Below the pieces are notes generated by a model, which worked only from the letters and a program-made list of their open reading frames with translations, was not told where the DNA came from and did not search any database. From contig CM051456.1 in assembly GCA_028274465.1 (NCBI GenBank), positions 106,181,348-106,245,347 of the forward strand: DNA of 64,000 nt, read 5' to 3'. Below, one piece after another: positions 35,524 to 47,914 of this stretch (positions are counted from its first letter, which is position 1; each line of letters starts with the position of its first letter). Position numbers and translations under genes: made by a program. Source of the stretch: Plantago ovata (taxonomy: Eukaryota > Streptophyta > Magnoliopsida > Lamiales > Plantaginaceae).

Positions 35524-38500
35524 CACTACAAGATATACCGATTTTAGCGACGGAACCATCCGTCGCTAAAATCGGCCGATCGGTCGCTAAATATCGCTAG
35601 CGACCGATCGGTGTTATTAGCGACGGATAAATTCATCGTCGCTAAACCGTTGGTCGCTAGCGAATTAGCGACCGATGAGTAATCCGTCGCGAATTTGCGA
35701 CGGATTAGCGACGGAAAATAAGGTTGACTTTAGCAACCGATGACTTATCCGTCGCTAAAGTCACCGGACTTTTAGCGACGGATGAGTCTCATCGGTTGCT
35801 AAATATTAGCAACGGATGGGCCTTATCCGTCGCAAAAGTCCGGGACTTTTAGCGACGGATAAGCCTTATCCGTCGCAAAAGTCCGGGACTTTTAGCGACG
35901 GATAAGCCTTATCCGTCGCAGTATATAGCGACGGATGAGCCCATCGGTTGCTAATTTTTTTATTTATTATTATTATTATTATTTTTTAGATATAATAATG
36001 AGACTCAAAATCAAATGCAACCTGTTAAGTTAAGCAACATGTTACAGAAATTCTATAGACCAAATAAACCAAAAAATAATTCAAAAAAATCATAATAAAT
36101 GTACCAAAACCCTCCATACATATAATAATAATCATACGTACACAATACTAATCCAAAATAATATCATAGTGTACACAGTATTCATGTAGAAAATAGTAAA
36201 TAGAGTCGAAAATGATAGGGGATCATGGAGAGGTAGGTGGGGAAGGTGGATCCATCCCCAGCTTCGCATACAGCTGAGCAAACATATTATCATATTGAGC
36301 CTGCTTCGCAGCTAGCCTCTTCACCTCCTCATCCCTCTCCTGCAACTGAATTAAGAGGGCCTGCTCTCGAGCGGAAGCTGCTGCTGCTGCTGAAGATGAT
36401 GAAGATGTACTGGCACGGGAACGACGAGTCGGCCTCGAGTCCAATTTAGGGACGGCTGCTGCACTCCCAAGTCCCAAGCGACGGCCCTTCTCGTCTGGAG
36501 GATTCACCTCGAGAAAAATGGCATTCATTTCCTCAACAGTGAGATCTTGATCACGAATCCTGTCCTCGTAGGCCGTCTGAAATTATAAATCAAGAGTATA
36601 AGGTGTTAGTTATGTTGTTAATTAGTTATGAAATCATCAGTATTTAATAAACACATGTATTGTAGATACTTACCGCAATTGTTTTGGCCTCGTCACACAA
36701 CCACTGTCCGTCCTTGGCCTTCTGAGATCTCGAGAACAGGGTGAATAGGAGACTCTCCTTATCCTTCAACTGAATGACACATGAAAGCATCATATACTTA
36801 GTTTGAAAGTTCGAAATGCAATTAAATAACAAGTATAAGAATGATGAATTCACAAAGTTAATATACTTACCTTCTGCCTCACATGTGCTGTAGCGATCCG
36901 ACTCAGAGCCAAAACGGTGTGTCACCAGGGTACGTGTCCCATCATTCGGCTGCTTCTTCCGGTTCTCAGTGTTCTGGTCAGCCTGCGCCTGGACTCTCGC
37001 GTCAACCCAATACACCTTCCACGCCTCCCAAATTGCATCTCCGGGCCAATCACTGGTACGTGAACGACACTAGACATTCGGGTGGTCACGTTGTTTTTCA
37101 CCAAGTACTCATTTTAGTTATCAATTTTTTACATTGCATTATATATACTCCCAATATTTCTACATTAGAAATAAAAATACTCATATTATCTTCTAACTTT
37201 AATTTATCAATGAGTTATTTCCTTCATACTTACACTTTTTTAAACAATAATTACCTATATTTATCTATATTTTCATTATACTTGTACAATTTTCATAATA
37301 ATAACTAATTACAATATACTATAATTACATATATTTTTCATTATAATTATGCAATTTGCATTATAGTAACAACTACCAATACACTATAATTAACTATATT
37401 TATCTTTTTATTTCCATTATACTTATGGAATTTTCATTATAATAAAAACTTGCAATACACTATAATTACCTATATTTATCTATATTTTCATTATATTTAT
37501 ACAATTTTCATTATAATAACTAATTACAATACACTATAATTACTCATATTTCCATTATAATTATACTTATGCAATTTTCAAATCTAATTAGTATATCCCA
37601 AACAAACTACACTAATTGAACAAAACTAACTACGTAGATAATCCCAAACATAATTGAACCCGATTGAAATCCTAAAGATAATCAAACCCAATTCAAATCT
37701 CAAACATAATCGAACTAAACTATAAAATACCCAATTCATACCAAATCTATCAATTCACCAACTAAAACTTGTTCATCCCCCCTAATTTGAGCTACACAAC
37801 ATGATAGATACTAGTAGAATGCATACAATTCAATGAATTGAAAAAAAAATGAAGAATACTAAAATTTAGACAAGTTAGGTTCGAAATATATACCTTTGAT
37901 TGCGGAAGAAATGGGGAAATAATCACGCAATTGAATAGCTACACTTGTTCCTTGATGGAAGAGCTTCGAAATGACTATAATATTGATTGAATTGGTGAAG
38001 AAACGAAGAAAATAGGGGAGGAGAAAATGGAGCCGCGTTGAATCGGTTTGTGTGTGTTTGTGTGTGTTCTGCCGCTGAGCAAGCGGAGAAGACAGTTATC
38101 AAGCTCAGCGACGGATGGTTATCCGTCGCTAACATAGCGATCGGTCGCTGTATTAGCGACGGATAACCATCCGTTGCTGAGCTTGTTTATTTTTTTTTTA
38201 AAATATATATTAACGACGGATGGAGTCATCCGTTGCTACTGCATTGACCGGCCAAAAAAATATTAAAAAACCTTGAACAGTTGCGACGGATGGTGGCATC
38301 CGTCGGTAATATAGCGACGGATGGTCCCAACCGTTGCTAAATAGTGACGGATGGTCCCATCCGTCGCTAAATAGCGACGGATAAGCCATCCGTCGCTAAA
38401 GTCCCAGCCGCTCTAAGGCGATTTATCCAATCCGTCGCTAAATGCTCCCATCGGTCGCTAAAATACCGATCGGTCGCTAATGTTAGCAACCGATCGATCG

Positions 38501-38541
38501 GTTGCTAAAAGTGGTTGCTATTTAGCTGTTTTCTTGTAGTG
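35524..38541 (-). mobile_element. CACTA (En/Spm) element with exact AAC target duplication
   Basis: It begins CACTACAAGATATACCG and ends GCTGTTTTCTTGTAGTG. AAC flanks it on both sides (35,521-35,523 and 38,542-38,544), the 3-bp target duplication of CACTA elements. Both subterminal regions (35,540-35,955 and 38,100-38,520) are dense arrays of AGCGACGGAT/ATCCGTCGCT in both orientations, the expected transposase-binding repeats. The 3018-bp interior holds a broken Transposase_24-type gene but no TNP2 transposase, so the copy is non-autonomous. Confidence 0.92.
36223..37080 (-). pseudogene. CACTA-associated Transposase_24-type (PF03004) gene remnant
   Basis: Three exon-like pieces read leftwards. 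A piece at about 37,080-36,870 has AIWEAWKVYWVDARVQAQA, then QNTENRKK and THRFGSES. One at about 36,770-36,675 has ESLLFTLFSRSQKAKDGQW. One at 36,528-36,223 has NAIFLEVNPPDEKGR, a Ser/Ala run and a coiled-coil-like tail ending MFAQLYAKLGMDPPSP. This order matches the accessory plant En/Spm protein. The N-terminal part of the family's usual length is not visible. A related gene with LTVEERNAIYMEICQLDEKG lies in the second CACTA element at 57.4-59.0 kb. Confidence 0.7.
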
Positions 38542-38544
38542 AAC

Positions 38545-40490
38545 TATCTTCTTCTAAGATACTTGGAAATTGATGGGGGGCAACATGCGCACTACGATGA
38601 CCTCAATCCTTCGATACTTAGGTTCGTGCGAGTCACACCTCTAGATCAGAGACAGTCACCAAGCAGGTCGTTCCCTTGGAAATGACGACATCTACGGACC
38701 TCTGCACCCTCGAGCTATCAAGTATTATAAAGGGAAATGAGGAGAACCGTCACCAAGGTCCAAAAGTCGTGACCTTAATAGTATGTTCTCTGAAGCACTC
38801 AAATACCGGAGACTACAAAGAGTCACACACATCCGAGGTTTGATATCTGAGGTTCACCATTAGATCGAGAATAAGGACCACAATAAGCGTGCTTGGATTT
38901 GCTAACAATGATTAAAGGCGCAATAAAAGTGGATAAGAACAAAGGTAAATATTTTCTTATATAAATATGCACTGTAAGAAATCATGTAATTCGCTACCAA
39001 TTTTTACCGAGGAATAGATCTATCTGTCGATATTTATCGATGAATCGGTGTTTTATCGACGAATATAGACGAATTGAGTTGGGATGCTCACTTTATCTCT
39101 GGGAAGTTCCAAGTCATGATGATTACCAACGGATAGATGATCTGTCACTCTTATTGTTGACCGTTTAATGAATGAGAAAAGAGAAAATAAAATATAACGA
39201 CAGGTAATATTTATCGGTCACTTTTATTATTCTATTAAAAAGATGTATTAAAAATAAACTCTCTTGGCTAATATGTGATTAAATGTAGAATGAAACTCTC
39301 TATGTGAATCGTTCGCAGAGACATCTGCGTCCGTATGTGCAGGCACACGCTTGGAAACAAATTTGTCTATCTCGTGCTCAAATCTCACACCAAGAATTGA
39401 TTTACTAATACATCTTATACAATTAAGAAGTTAAACAACATGAAAAATCGTGTGGTGTGACACAACTTCATTAATAATATCTATGGGAAGTTATATTTAT
39501 TAAGGACTTGTTTTCAAGTACATATTCAGACTGTTTTACACTCATTTTGGACATTTTGGAGAGGGAGATTCCCTCTTTACATTAACCTTCACATTTGCGA
39601 TGTTAAATGGTGGAATACCTATCAAATTAACCATATCTCTAAATCAATTACTATTCAACTCCATCTCTCCTTAAATTAGCAATTCCAAAATGAATAGTAA
39701 CATTAGAAGATGTACAACTTCAATAAGTGCATCCGGGAGAAGAGACATGAGTAAAGAATAATCATCTGAAATATAAATATATATCTCAAACTCATTTTAA
39801 TACTCGTGACCATGTATGTCCATATAATTGTCATATGTTGTATGTATTCAACATTTCAAGCTGAAATAAGTAAAATAAATAAGACACCCCAGTTTTTTGT
39901 TTTAAGAAAAGAATACGCTACATATATCCCCCACAACTCACAAGTGAAGTATACCCAAAGGAATAATTAAGTGAATTATACTTCTCTAGAGAATCAAATT
40001 AAATTCAAGAAAGATTTATAACTGGAGATCAAACAAAATCAAATCAAAAGAGGAATTGAAGGATCTTTAATTTTTACTCAGTGCAATTAAAAATCTTGCA
40101 CTTTGATATACCACACACCTTAATTAACCATCCTTTGGTCATCAAAACAAATGCTTGCTGACCATTTAAACCTTACACACCAAAAGCCGAAAGGAAATAA
40201 ACCAATATGTCATAATATATACATTCGCGGCTTCAGCAACATCCAGATTCACACTTGTCTCTATGACGCTGATTGTTCGCAGGATACCAGCTTCTTCAGA
40301 GTGAACAAAAACCTAAGACTTTTAATAGTTGTAGCTAGAGATAAAAGGGAAAACACAACCCTAAAACCACACCAAATTACTACGTAAAAAAGCACGTACC
40401 GATATATATTAAAGACCACCATCTTCTCATCTGCCCAAATGCTCTCAAGTCAGGTTTCTGATTATAAACGTGTTGTGAAATAGTAGGTGA
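38545..40490. other. Spacer with retrotransposon debris and a CACTG-type element end
   Basis: 38,545-38,950 continues the retrotransposon-like sequence interrupted by the CACTA insertion (it resumes right after the AAC duplication, with a GATGGGGGGCAAC purine run). CACTGTAAGAAATCATGTAA at 38,970 followed by TATCGACGAAT-type repeats looks like the left end of another CACTA-type element; no right end was found. 39.3-40.49 kb is AT-rich and includes the 3' flank of the bHLH gene. Confidence 0.4.
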
Positions 40491-42746
40491 TTAAACAGAC
40501 AAGTTAGTCCTTTGCCTTTTAGCATTCCCTGAACCAGGCTGATCATCCCCGTTAACTTTCTGTACGACTCCCTTAAGTGCTTCCTGTATCGATGTTATAC
40601 AGTACTGCTCCTGCTGTATGACATCATTAGTCATTTCATTTTCACCGGTTATGAACAGAACATTCTTTACCCTCCCTCCAAGAGTCGTAATTTCAGCTTT
40701 CAATGTTCTTAACCTCAGAGCTTTCAGAGTTCTGATCAGATCAGGCAACAGATCAGACCGGTCCTCACAGCAGATTGAGGCTCTGATCAGTAATCGTCCA
40801 TCTTCATCTGACGCATTGTCGACAGTTAGTTCGTCGGTTTCTGTTGGGACAGGGCCGTTTGTTTCGGCTATCAGACAAGTTTGGCGCTTGAGCTCCTTCA
40901 GATGCTGGATTACCTCTGCTAGCAATGAAGCTTTATCTGTCTGTTGGTGCAAATTAAAAATTAATAGGTTAATTGATGCTACATTAGCCATTATAGGTTA
41001 AATTCTTGCATGCATACCATAATATACTTAAAACAAATTTTTTAAAGATTTGTTAATCACTTTACATAAACGTCCAATTTATTTTAAAAAATAAAATATT
41101 TTCGAGTGTCCAAATTTAAGAGTGATCTCAAAACATAATCTTGTAATGAAGACCTAAAAATCAAATATGTCCGCGTGCAACATTTATGAGAAGCTGATCA
41201 TACAACTACTTAAGTACTTAAAGCACTCGCTATCTTTAATTTCCAAGATCTTGTACAAGATGAATATAGAGAAGTTAAGACAAAATTAATAGTACCACAT
41301 AAATAGCCCAATAAACTTTAAATGAAATCTTTTTCTTGAAAATCAAAATTAAAGGACTTGGTCGAATAAAAGTTCTGTATGGCGTAAAATGTGCAAATGT
41401 AAATAGTGGGGACTGGGGATTGAGAAAATAACGCATGGGCATTGTAATTTTAGTGAAAATGAGCCTTAAAAAATCTGACAAGAGTGCTTTATTGTCTCTC
41501 TTTTCTTTTCCAATATTTTCTATTTTGATCCCCTAAATTTATTTCTTTTATAATGAAACCCCGGCAAGAAATTTCTATAGAAGCTTTTCTACTGATCCAT
41601 GGTTCCTCTTTTTGTTATCAAGCTATCCGATATTAGCGCCTATTCCTTTTTCGCCCCGACCCATATTACTACTTTCTTTCACTTCTACCTCGGTACTAAC
41701 ACCTTTCTATCACAAGAATATATCATCCCTACATTCATTCCCCATCAGATCAAATATTCCCTCAATAAAATATATTTACTATCTTAATTTTATGGACCAT
41801 AATATATATAATTAAATACAGTAAATTACTCCTACAAGATAAGTGTCTATCATATAGAATGAATTGACCAACATATAATGTAATGAATCATCTACAAGAG
41901 GATCATGCCATCACTTTAACTACATCATATCATCATTCAAATTGAAGAAAATGAAAAGAGCTAGAGTGAGTAAAGGAAACTTAAATAATACTCGTTCTGT
42001 CCCAGTATGAGTATAAATAATATGAAGAAAAACTCGGAATTATATTGTATAACCATATATGTTACATTTGATTTGAAAGGGCAGGATTACAAAACTGTAC
42101 TTTTATATGCAGCAAGTAGGGTTCTAAGTTGTGAAAAAAGTTAAAAATGAACCGAAAGTGTAGCAGCTTTACTAATTACATATAATTTCTTCCATCTTAC
42201 TTAGCATGATAACATGTACTTGTAAATGATTAAACTTTAAATGAATTGTCAATTTGTCATGACAAAATATATTGCAGTATATTACTATATAGAAGTACTT
42301 ACTTTTGTGGTGTTTGGTAGTAAGCTTCTAAGCTTAGCAAGATGATTGTTAATCCTTTCTCTCCTCCTCCTCTCAGCTTCACTGTGGTTTTTCGACGCAG
42401 CGAGTGCCTTAGCATCCATTATATCCTGAGCAGTCATCTTCTGGAGCTCTGCGTGGAGGCCGAAAGGCCCAACGGCTTGTCCTAAAGACTCGTATCCGAA
42501 TTGCAACCCGGTCGCTCTCCTGCTGAAAAAACTACCATATGATGTTGTTGCAGGTGATTGCTGCGGGAAGAGTAACGGGTTGTCGAGGTCCCGGGCCGGG
42601 TTGAATCCAGCTGGGTAGGTTGATGTCCATGGTAGGACATGTCCACCACTACTAGTCATCATATCCTGCTGCATCTGCTGTTGGCTGTTTATTCCTTGAT
42701 AAAAATGGTTAAGTTCTTTGTTAGAGTTGTTGAGATTGTCACTCAT
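40491..42746 (-). CDS. bHLH transcription factor, bHLH30/TMO5-like clade
   Basis: Two exons (42746-42303 and 40940-40491) join in frame to 297 residues across a 1.36-kb GT-AG intron that splits the bHLH domain, as is usual in this clade. The N-terminus is Gln/Asn-rich. The basic region HSEAERRRRERIN (121-133) has His121, Glu125 and Arg129, the set that binds E-box/G-box DNA. Helix 1-loop-helix 2 runs through LAKLRSLLPNTTK and TDKASLLAEVIQHLKELK to about residue 167. An ACT-like dimerisation domain follows (about 195-260, GRLLIRASICCEDRSDLLP; LGGRVKNVLFITGE). Relatives (Arabidopsis bHLH30/T5L1, bHLH32/TMO5) act with LHW-type partners in vascular and root development. A TATATATAA run at about 42,960-42,975 (- strand) could be the TATA box. 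Confidence 0.93.
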
Positions 42747-43291
42747 AATATATGGAGTATGTATGTATATAGGGATATATAACTCTTATAAGGACTGCAG
42801 TTTATGAGGAAACAAACATAGAAAGAAAGAAAATAAACTTTAGGGTTTCTTTTAGTATGATCTAATTCTAATGAAACCTTGGTTGGACATGGGGGTTAAA
42901 AAGGCTACAAGATTTGTGAGATCAAAAGATATATATGGAATCAAGAAGTTGGATTCTAGTTATATATATATGGGGAGCAAAACATTGATAAGGAATAGGA
43001 AAAAGGGATTAGCTAGAAGGAATTAGGAAGATCACAAACCTTTGTGGGTGATGGAGAGATTTATGGCCACCCTTCTTTCTTCTCTTCTCTCTAACTTCTT
43101 CTTTCTTCTTCTACACTTTAAAAAATAGCTGATGACACTTTTTGTTCTTTCTTTTTTTCTATTCTTGTTGTTCTCTGCCACGGACTTTATGGGACTTGTG
43201 GCTTTATTGAATGGTGAGGGCAGAATAAACCCCCTTCTTTATCCTTACAACTGATAAGGTAAAATATTTTTGAATAGGTGTAATCTAATAT

Positions 43292-43334
<43 letters not shown>

Positions 43335-43919
43335 ATTTCTAGTCATTTCTTTCGTCCACCTGTCTAATTCCTATTGGTTCTCATACCAATACCACTTGTA
43401 CTCCATTCATCAATCTTTAACTCTTCCCTAAAAAAATTCTACCATTATCTATTTGTTATTCTCCCATTTATTATATATATATATATATGCAATTCTCATG
43501 TAACATATATAATTAGTATAAAACAAATAAGAGAAGATATTATACTAAAATATTAACACATAAACTATTAATTGAAATTACTTGACATTATGAACATAGA
43601 TGATAAAAGTAATTTAGTTTTTCTATTGTAAAAAATGATTATTCATATATAGATAAAGGAAAATGCAAGAAAATAATTTTTCTATTAAAAAAGAAATTTA
43701 GATCACATAAATTGTAGGAAAACAATTTGAAGTCTATTATTTTGTGTATATTTGTTTTGGAACTTTTATTTCTACCATGTATCCTATTTTTATCGGTCCT
43801 TCTATCTATTTACACATAATTTATGAATCTTGGTACTTACTTAGTTCACATTCAACTAACTATCTTCGCAAAAAAAAATTTATCTCCACATTCACCGCAC
43901 TCAATACTAATTGTGTCCG
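42747..43919. other. 5' flank of the bHLH gene and AT-rich spacer
   Basis: This holds the promoter of the leftward bHLH gene. It includes a CTTCTTT-rich (GA-rich on the coding strand) stretch at about 43,070-43,130, a poly-A run (43,294-43,332) and an AT dinucleotide run at about 43,472. No other gene was seen. Confidence 0.5.
43294..43332. repeat. Poly-A tract of about 39 bp
   Basis: This is an uninterrupted A run upstream of the bHLH gene, probably a simple-sequence tract. No retroposon body was recognised before it. Confidence 0.8.
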
Positions 43920-45740
43920 ACAAGTTCATTCCACGATATTTCAAGGTACAAAATGTATTCGACGGGTCTATTCCACTATACTTTAGTGTACAAAATGTAT
44001 TCGACGGGTCTATTCCGCAATATTGAATTGATTGTGTTTGACGGGTCTATTCCACAATACCTTTAAAAGACTAACAGTATTCGACAGTAGTTTAGAACAC
44101 TAACTGTGTTCGACGGGTAATTCAATAATAGTTAATTAGGACACTAACTGTATTCGCCTGGTCTATTCTACAGTAATTTAAGTAAACACGAATTATATTG
44201 ATCAACAGTTATGTTCCACGATACTCTAGAGTACTGACTATATTCGACGGGTCTATTCCGTAATTGTTTAGAGCATTAATTGTTAAATTTTTCCTTCTAC
44301 TATCTATTTATTCGACGGGTCTATTCCGTAATTGTTTAGAGCATCATATTTTTATTGATCCTTATTCTATCTATTTATACATGTTATGAATTATTGGTAC
44401 TTACCTAGCTCACATATATTTAATTATCTTCATAAAATATTGTATATTCCACAATAATTTAGAGTACAAAATTGCATTCGGACGGTCTATTCCCCAAATT
44501 AAATTGTATCACTATTTGGCTGTTGGAGAAGAAAAGGAAGAAGATGGGTAAGATGTGAGAATACTTTAGTTTTAATTTAAGTGTGTTTGTTGCTATTCAT
44601 ATGGTTGAGTATGATTTGAATAATTTAGAATACTAAATATGTTCGACGGGTCAATTCCACACTAATTTAGAATACTAACTGCATTTAATGGGCTCATTCC
44701 ACAATATTCTACTTCCTCCGAATACTTTAAAGAACCCCATTGTTTTTGTTGACTTTTTTTATGTTCGATTTGACCTCAAATTAATCATAATTCATTACGA
44801 AAAAAATAATTTTAGAATTTAAATTATAAAAATATAAGATGTAAACTTTCATAAAATAATTTTTAAAATCTTTTTTTTTCACAATGACTTATGATTACTT
44901 TGAGGTCAAACCGGACATCGAAAAAATCAACAAAACCAAATGAGGTTCTTTAAAGTTACCGTAGGAAGTAAAACACTAACATAAATGCGTTCAATGGGTC
45001 TATTCTGCATTTCTGCATTAGTTCAGAATACTAACTTTATTCGACGGGTGTACCTTGCAATAATTTATAAGACTATCTACATTCGACGGGTCTATTTCGC
45101 GATAGTTCTGAAAACGAATTGCATTTGACATGTCTATTCCTATTCGATCTGCAATAAGTTAGAAGACTAATTGTGTTCTTCGGGTCTATTTCGGCAATAC
45201 TTTAGAATACTAATTATGTTCGACGGCCATATTCTGCAGTGATTTAGAACACTAAATGTGTTTGACAAGTCTAATTTGCAATTTTTTAGAATACTAACTT
45301 TGTCCGACATGTGTATTTCGCAACAAATTAGAAGACTTACTGTGTTCGACGGGTCTTTTATGTAATAAATTAGAACAATAACTGTTTTCGACGTGTATAT
45401 TCCTCAGTAATTTCGACTAGCGTATTTCACAGTGTTTTAGAACACTAAAAGTGTTCGACAGGTCTACTATGCAGTAATTTAAGAATACTAACTTTGCTCG
45501 AAGGGTGTATTTCACAATAATTTAGACAGTTATTGCGTTTGACCAGTCTATATGTAATAATTTAAAACACTGACTGTAATTGATGTGTCTATTCCACAAT
45601 AATATAAAATACTAACTTTGTTAAACATGTGTATTCCGTAATAATCAAAAGACTAGCTAACTACGTTCGATAGTTCTGTTATGCAATAATTTAAAATATT
45701 AACTATGTTCAACGGGTCTATAAAATCTACAATAGTTTAG
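43920..45740. repeat. Degenerate minisatellite, unit about 40-45 bp
   Basis: Roughly 30-40 diverged head-to-tail units follow the pattern TTCGACGGGTCTATTCC, then GCAATAATTTAGAA, then TACTAACTGTG. Copies vary in spacing and sequence. The array is interrupted by a MITE (44,710-44,970) and by a short non-repeat stretch around 44,480-44,600. Single related units appear beyond it at about 45,825 and 46,020. No coding potential was seen. Confidence 0.85.
44710..44970. mobile_element. MITE inserted in the minisatellite
   Basis: The ends are TACTTCCTCCGAATACTTTA and, inverted, TAAAGTTACCGTAGGAAGTA. The inner arms also pair (AAAGAACCCCATT with AATGAGGTTCTTT; GATTTGACCTCAA with TTGAGGTCAAACC), so the whole 261-bp element can fold on itself. 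TA at each edge suggests a Stowaway-type insertion. Confidence 0.85.
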
Positions 45741-46640
45741 TTCAGCAATCAATAAAAATGAAAGAAAATATCATTAATTTTATTAATTTTTATTTAATCA
45801 TTTGTGAATACACCATTAGACGTCGAATTTCGACGGGCTATTCACTATATAGTATAGTATGGTGCTCAACTATGAATTTGGTAGGCTAAGTTCAACCATG
45901 TGTATTTGAGCGTGACTCTTTTTTGATGTGGACATGTAGCGTTTTCATCATTATTAATTTTGTGTTATTTGTAACATAATGTGATATAAATATTATCATT
46001 TGAGAATTACTATTCCCCGTTGAAACTCGACAGGCTATTTACTAGTTGGTTTAGAAATAGTGTATAATCTTAGACATTTCAAAAATAATTCAAATTAGTT
46101 AATTAAGAGTCAATTAAACTTTAATCGTATTTCATTTCGCTAAAATTTTTTATTTAAATAGCTGATTCAGTCCAGTTTAGATTTTTTTGGGTTTAACGTG
46201 AAAAGATTTCTAAATTTACATTTATTGAATTTCGCATGTTTAAATATTACATAGATGAGTAGCGGTAATTTTGAAACGTAGTCCGCCGAGAGGTTTCTTT
46301 CCTGATAGATGTTTTGGATGCCAATGTCCAGTTTTCATTTCAGTTCAGTAGATAGTTTTTCATTTAAATCAAACGAAATATAATTTGTAGGTTTAAACTC
46401 ATGAGTCATTGAGCACAAATTTTATCTCATTAATGAGATTCAAACATTTTACTAAGAAAATAGTATTAAAATAGTATTCCGTCCCATGAATGCTCTAAGA
46501 CTAATTCCAATAGTCATATGATCGGATTTGATCAAACATAGTGACCGTCTGAAACTTTTACATATGTCTGATCGATGTTTCTTTCTATCTTTCTTCTTCT
46601 TCTTTTTTTTTTTTTCCTCTTTTAATAAATAGTGTAGTTA
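45741..46640. other. AT-rich spacer
   Basis: Nothing was recognised apart from stray minisatellite-like units near 45,825 and 46,020. Confidence 0.5.
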
Positions 46641-46839
46641 AATAAAAGGAATTTTACGCTTGAACCCCCTAATTACATCTAAACCCCTGTTATTTCAACA
46701 GTTACGCCTGAGTTCAATTTTGACAAAAAACGTTGACAAAACTAAATGGCAATGTACATTTTATAACTATCAAACATGGCCTTAGCATTATTGAATTCTT
46801 TTTTCATCCTTCTTCTTCGTAACAGTTATGGTACCAAAG

Positions 46840-46995
46840 TTGTAACAAGCTCCTATCAGATCGGAGCTCAACAACTCCGATTGACTGATGTTGTAACAAG
46901 TTCCGATCAAATCAGAGGTCAACAACTCTGATTGACCGCAATTATTCACCTTCGATTGTCTGGAGTTGCTACGTACAACTCCGATCAAATAGAAG
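46840..46995. repeat. Cluster of palindromic AACTCCGATC/GATCGGAG motifs
   Basis: Alternating-orientation copies of ACAA(G/C)(C/T)(T/C)CCGATC and GATCGGAGCTC-like words can pair with each other. The surrounding sequence (about 46,650-47,220) may be a non-autonomous element related in style to 47,915-48,841, but clear ends were not found. Confidence 0.55.
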
Positions 46996-47246
46996 GTGTT
47001 CACTTTTTTTTTGGGTTAATTTTGAAATATAATGTTTGTTGGGGGTATAGTTTGCAATAAGACTTGAGAGTTGAGACCATTTTAAAATTTCAAAAATTTT
47101 ACGTGCCATGTATTAAATTAATAAGAGTCAAATTGGTAAAATTATAAATATTTGAGGTAAATGTAATTAATGAAAATTAAAATTGTTTTGTCTCAAATAA
47201 AATTCAATATTTGATCAAGGGTAAAAATGTCTTTTCGTTGTTTTAA

Positions 47247-47438
47247 CTGGGCACTGCATGCGGCAAAGGGGAAATCAAGCAAGGCAGTGCTGTTGAAGAT
47301 GCTATTTGGAAGGCTAGAAATCTGAAGATATATCAAAATATGCCGTTTCGCATGCATATTGTAGAAGACATTAAGAAGATTGTTAAATGTTGTTGTATTG
47401 GAGATGACAAGCTCCTTCGTTATTGTTCTGAATTGTAA
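47247..47438 (+). other. Unidentified open stretch, possibly a captured exon fragment
   Basis: A 63-codon stretch without a start codon runs between stops and reads like ordinary protein: GEIKQGSAVEDAIWKARNLK, then MPFRMHIVEDIKKIVKCC, then GDDKLLRYCSEL. Its base composition is less AT-rich than the neighbours. I do not recognise the family. It could be a gene piece carried by a transposon, or chance. Confidence 0.3.
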
Positions 47439-47914
47439 AATAGATTAGGAGGTGCTTGTCAAGATGTAGTCGAGGTAGTCGAGTTTTGATGTATTTGGCT
47501 TTGATATAGTCCGTCTGGATCTTAGGATCGACGAACAGTTATGATGGTTTTGGAATAAATTTGAAAACAATTTTCCAAAAAAAAAAGTTCGTCAAAAGTC
47601 AAATTCTTATATTTAGATTTAATTAAATCTATCGGAAAAGGGGTCCATATGTTATTGTTACACTACGGATATGCCGATGTAATAAAATATTTAGTAAGGG
47701 GTCCATATATGGTGATTTTACATGCATAATTATTTAAAGTTGAAATTTATAACCCTTACGAACTTTTTTCAAACTTTTTACTATTTTTAATTATTTTTTT
47801 AAAATTATTTTGGTAATAACAAACAAAAAGGTTTAGATAGAAACGTTGAGAGTAGTTCTAAAAAGTCTCTATTATACGTATCTTTGGGTTTAATTGAAAT
47901 TTTAAGTAAAGAAA

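Noticed and set aside
36883..37308. + strand reading frame inside the CACTA element
   Set aside because: It is antisense to the Transposase_24-type remnant, whose - strand motifs are clear.
43920..45740. CRISPR-like array of repeats and spacers
   Set aside because: This is plant nuclear DNA; the repeats are diverged, the unit length varies, and no cas-like gene is present. It is a minisatellite.
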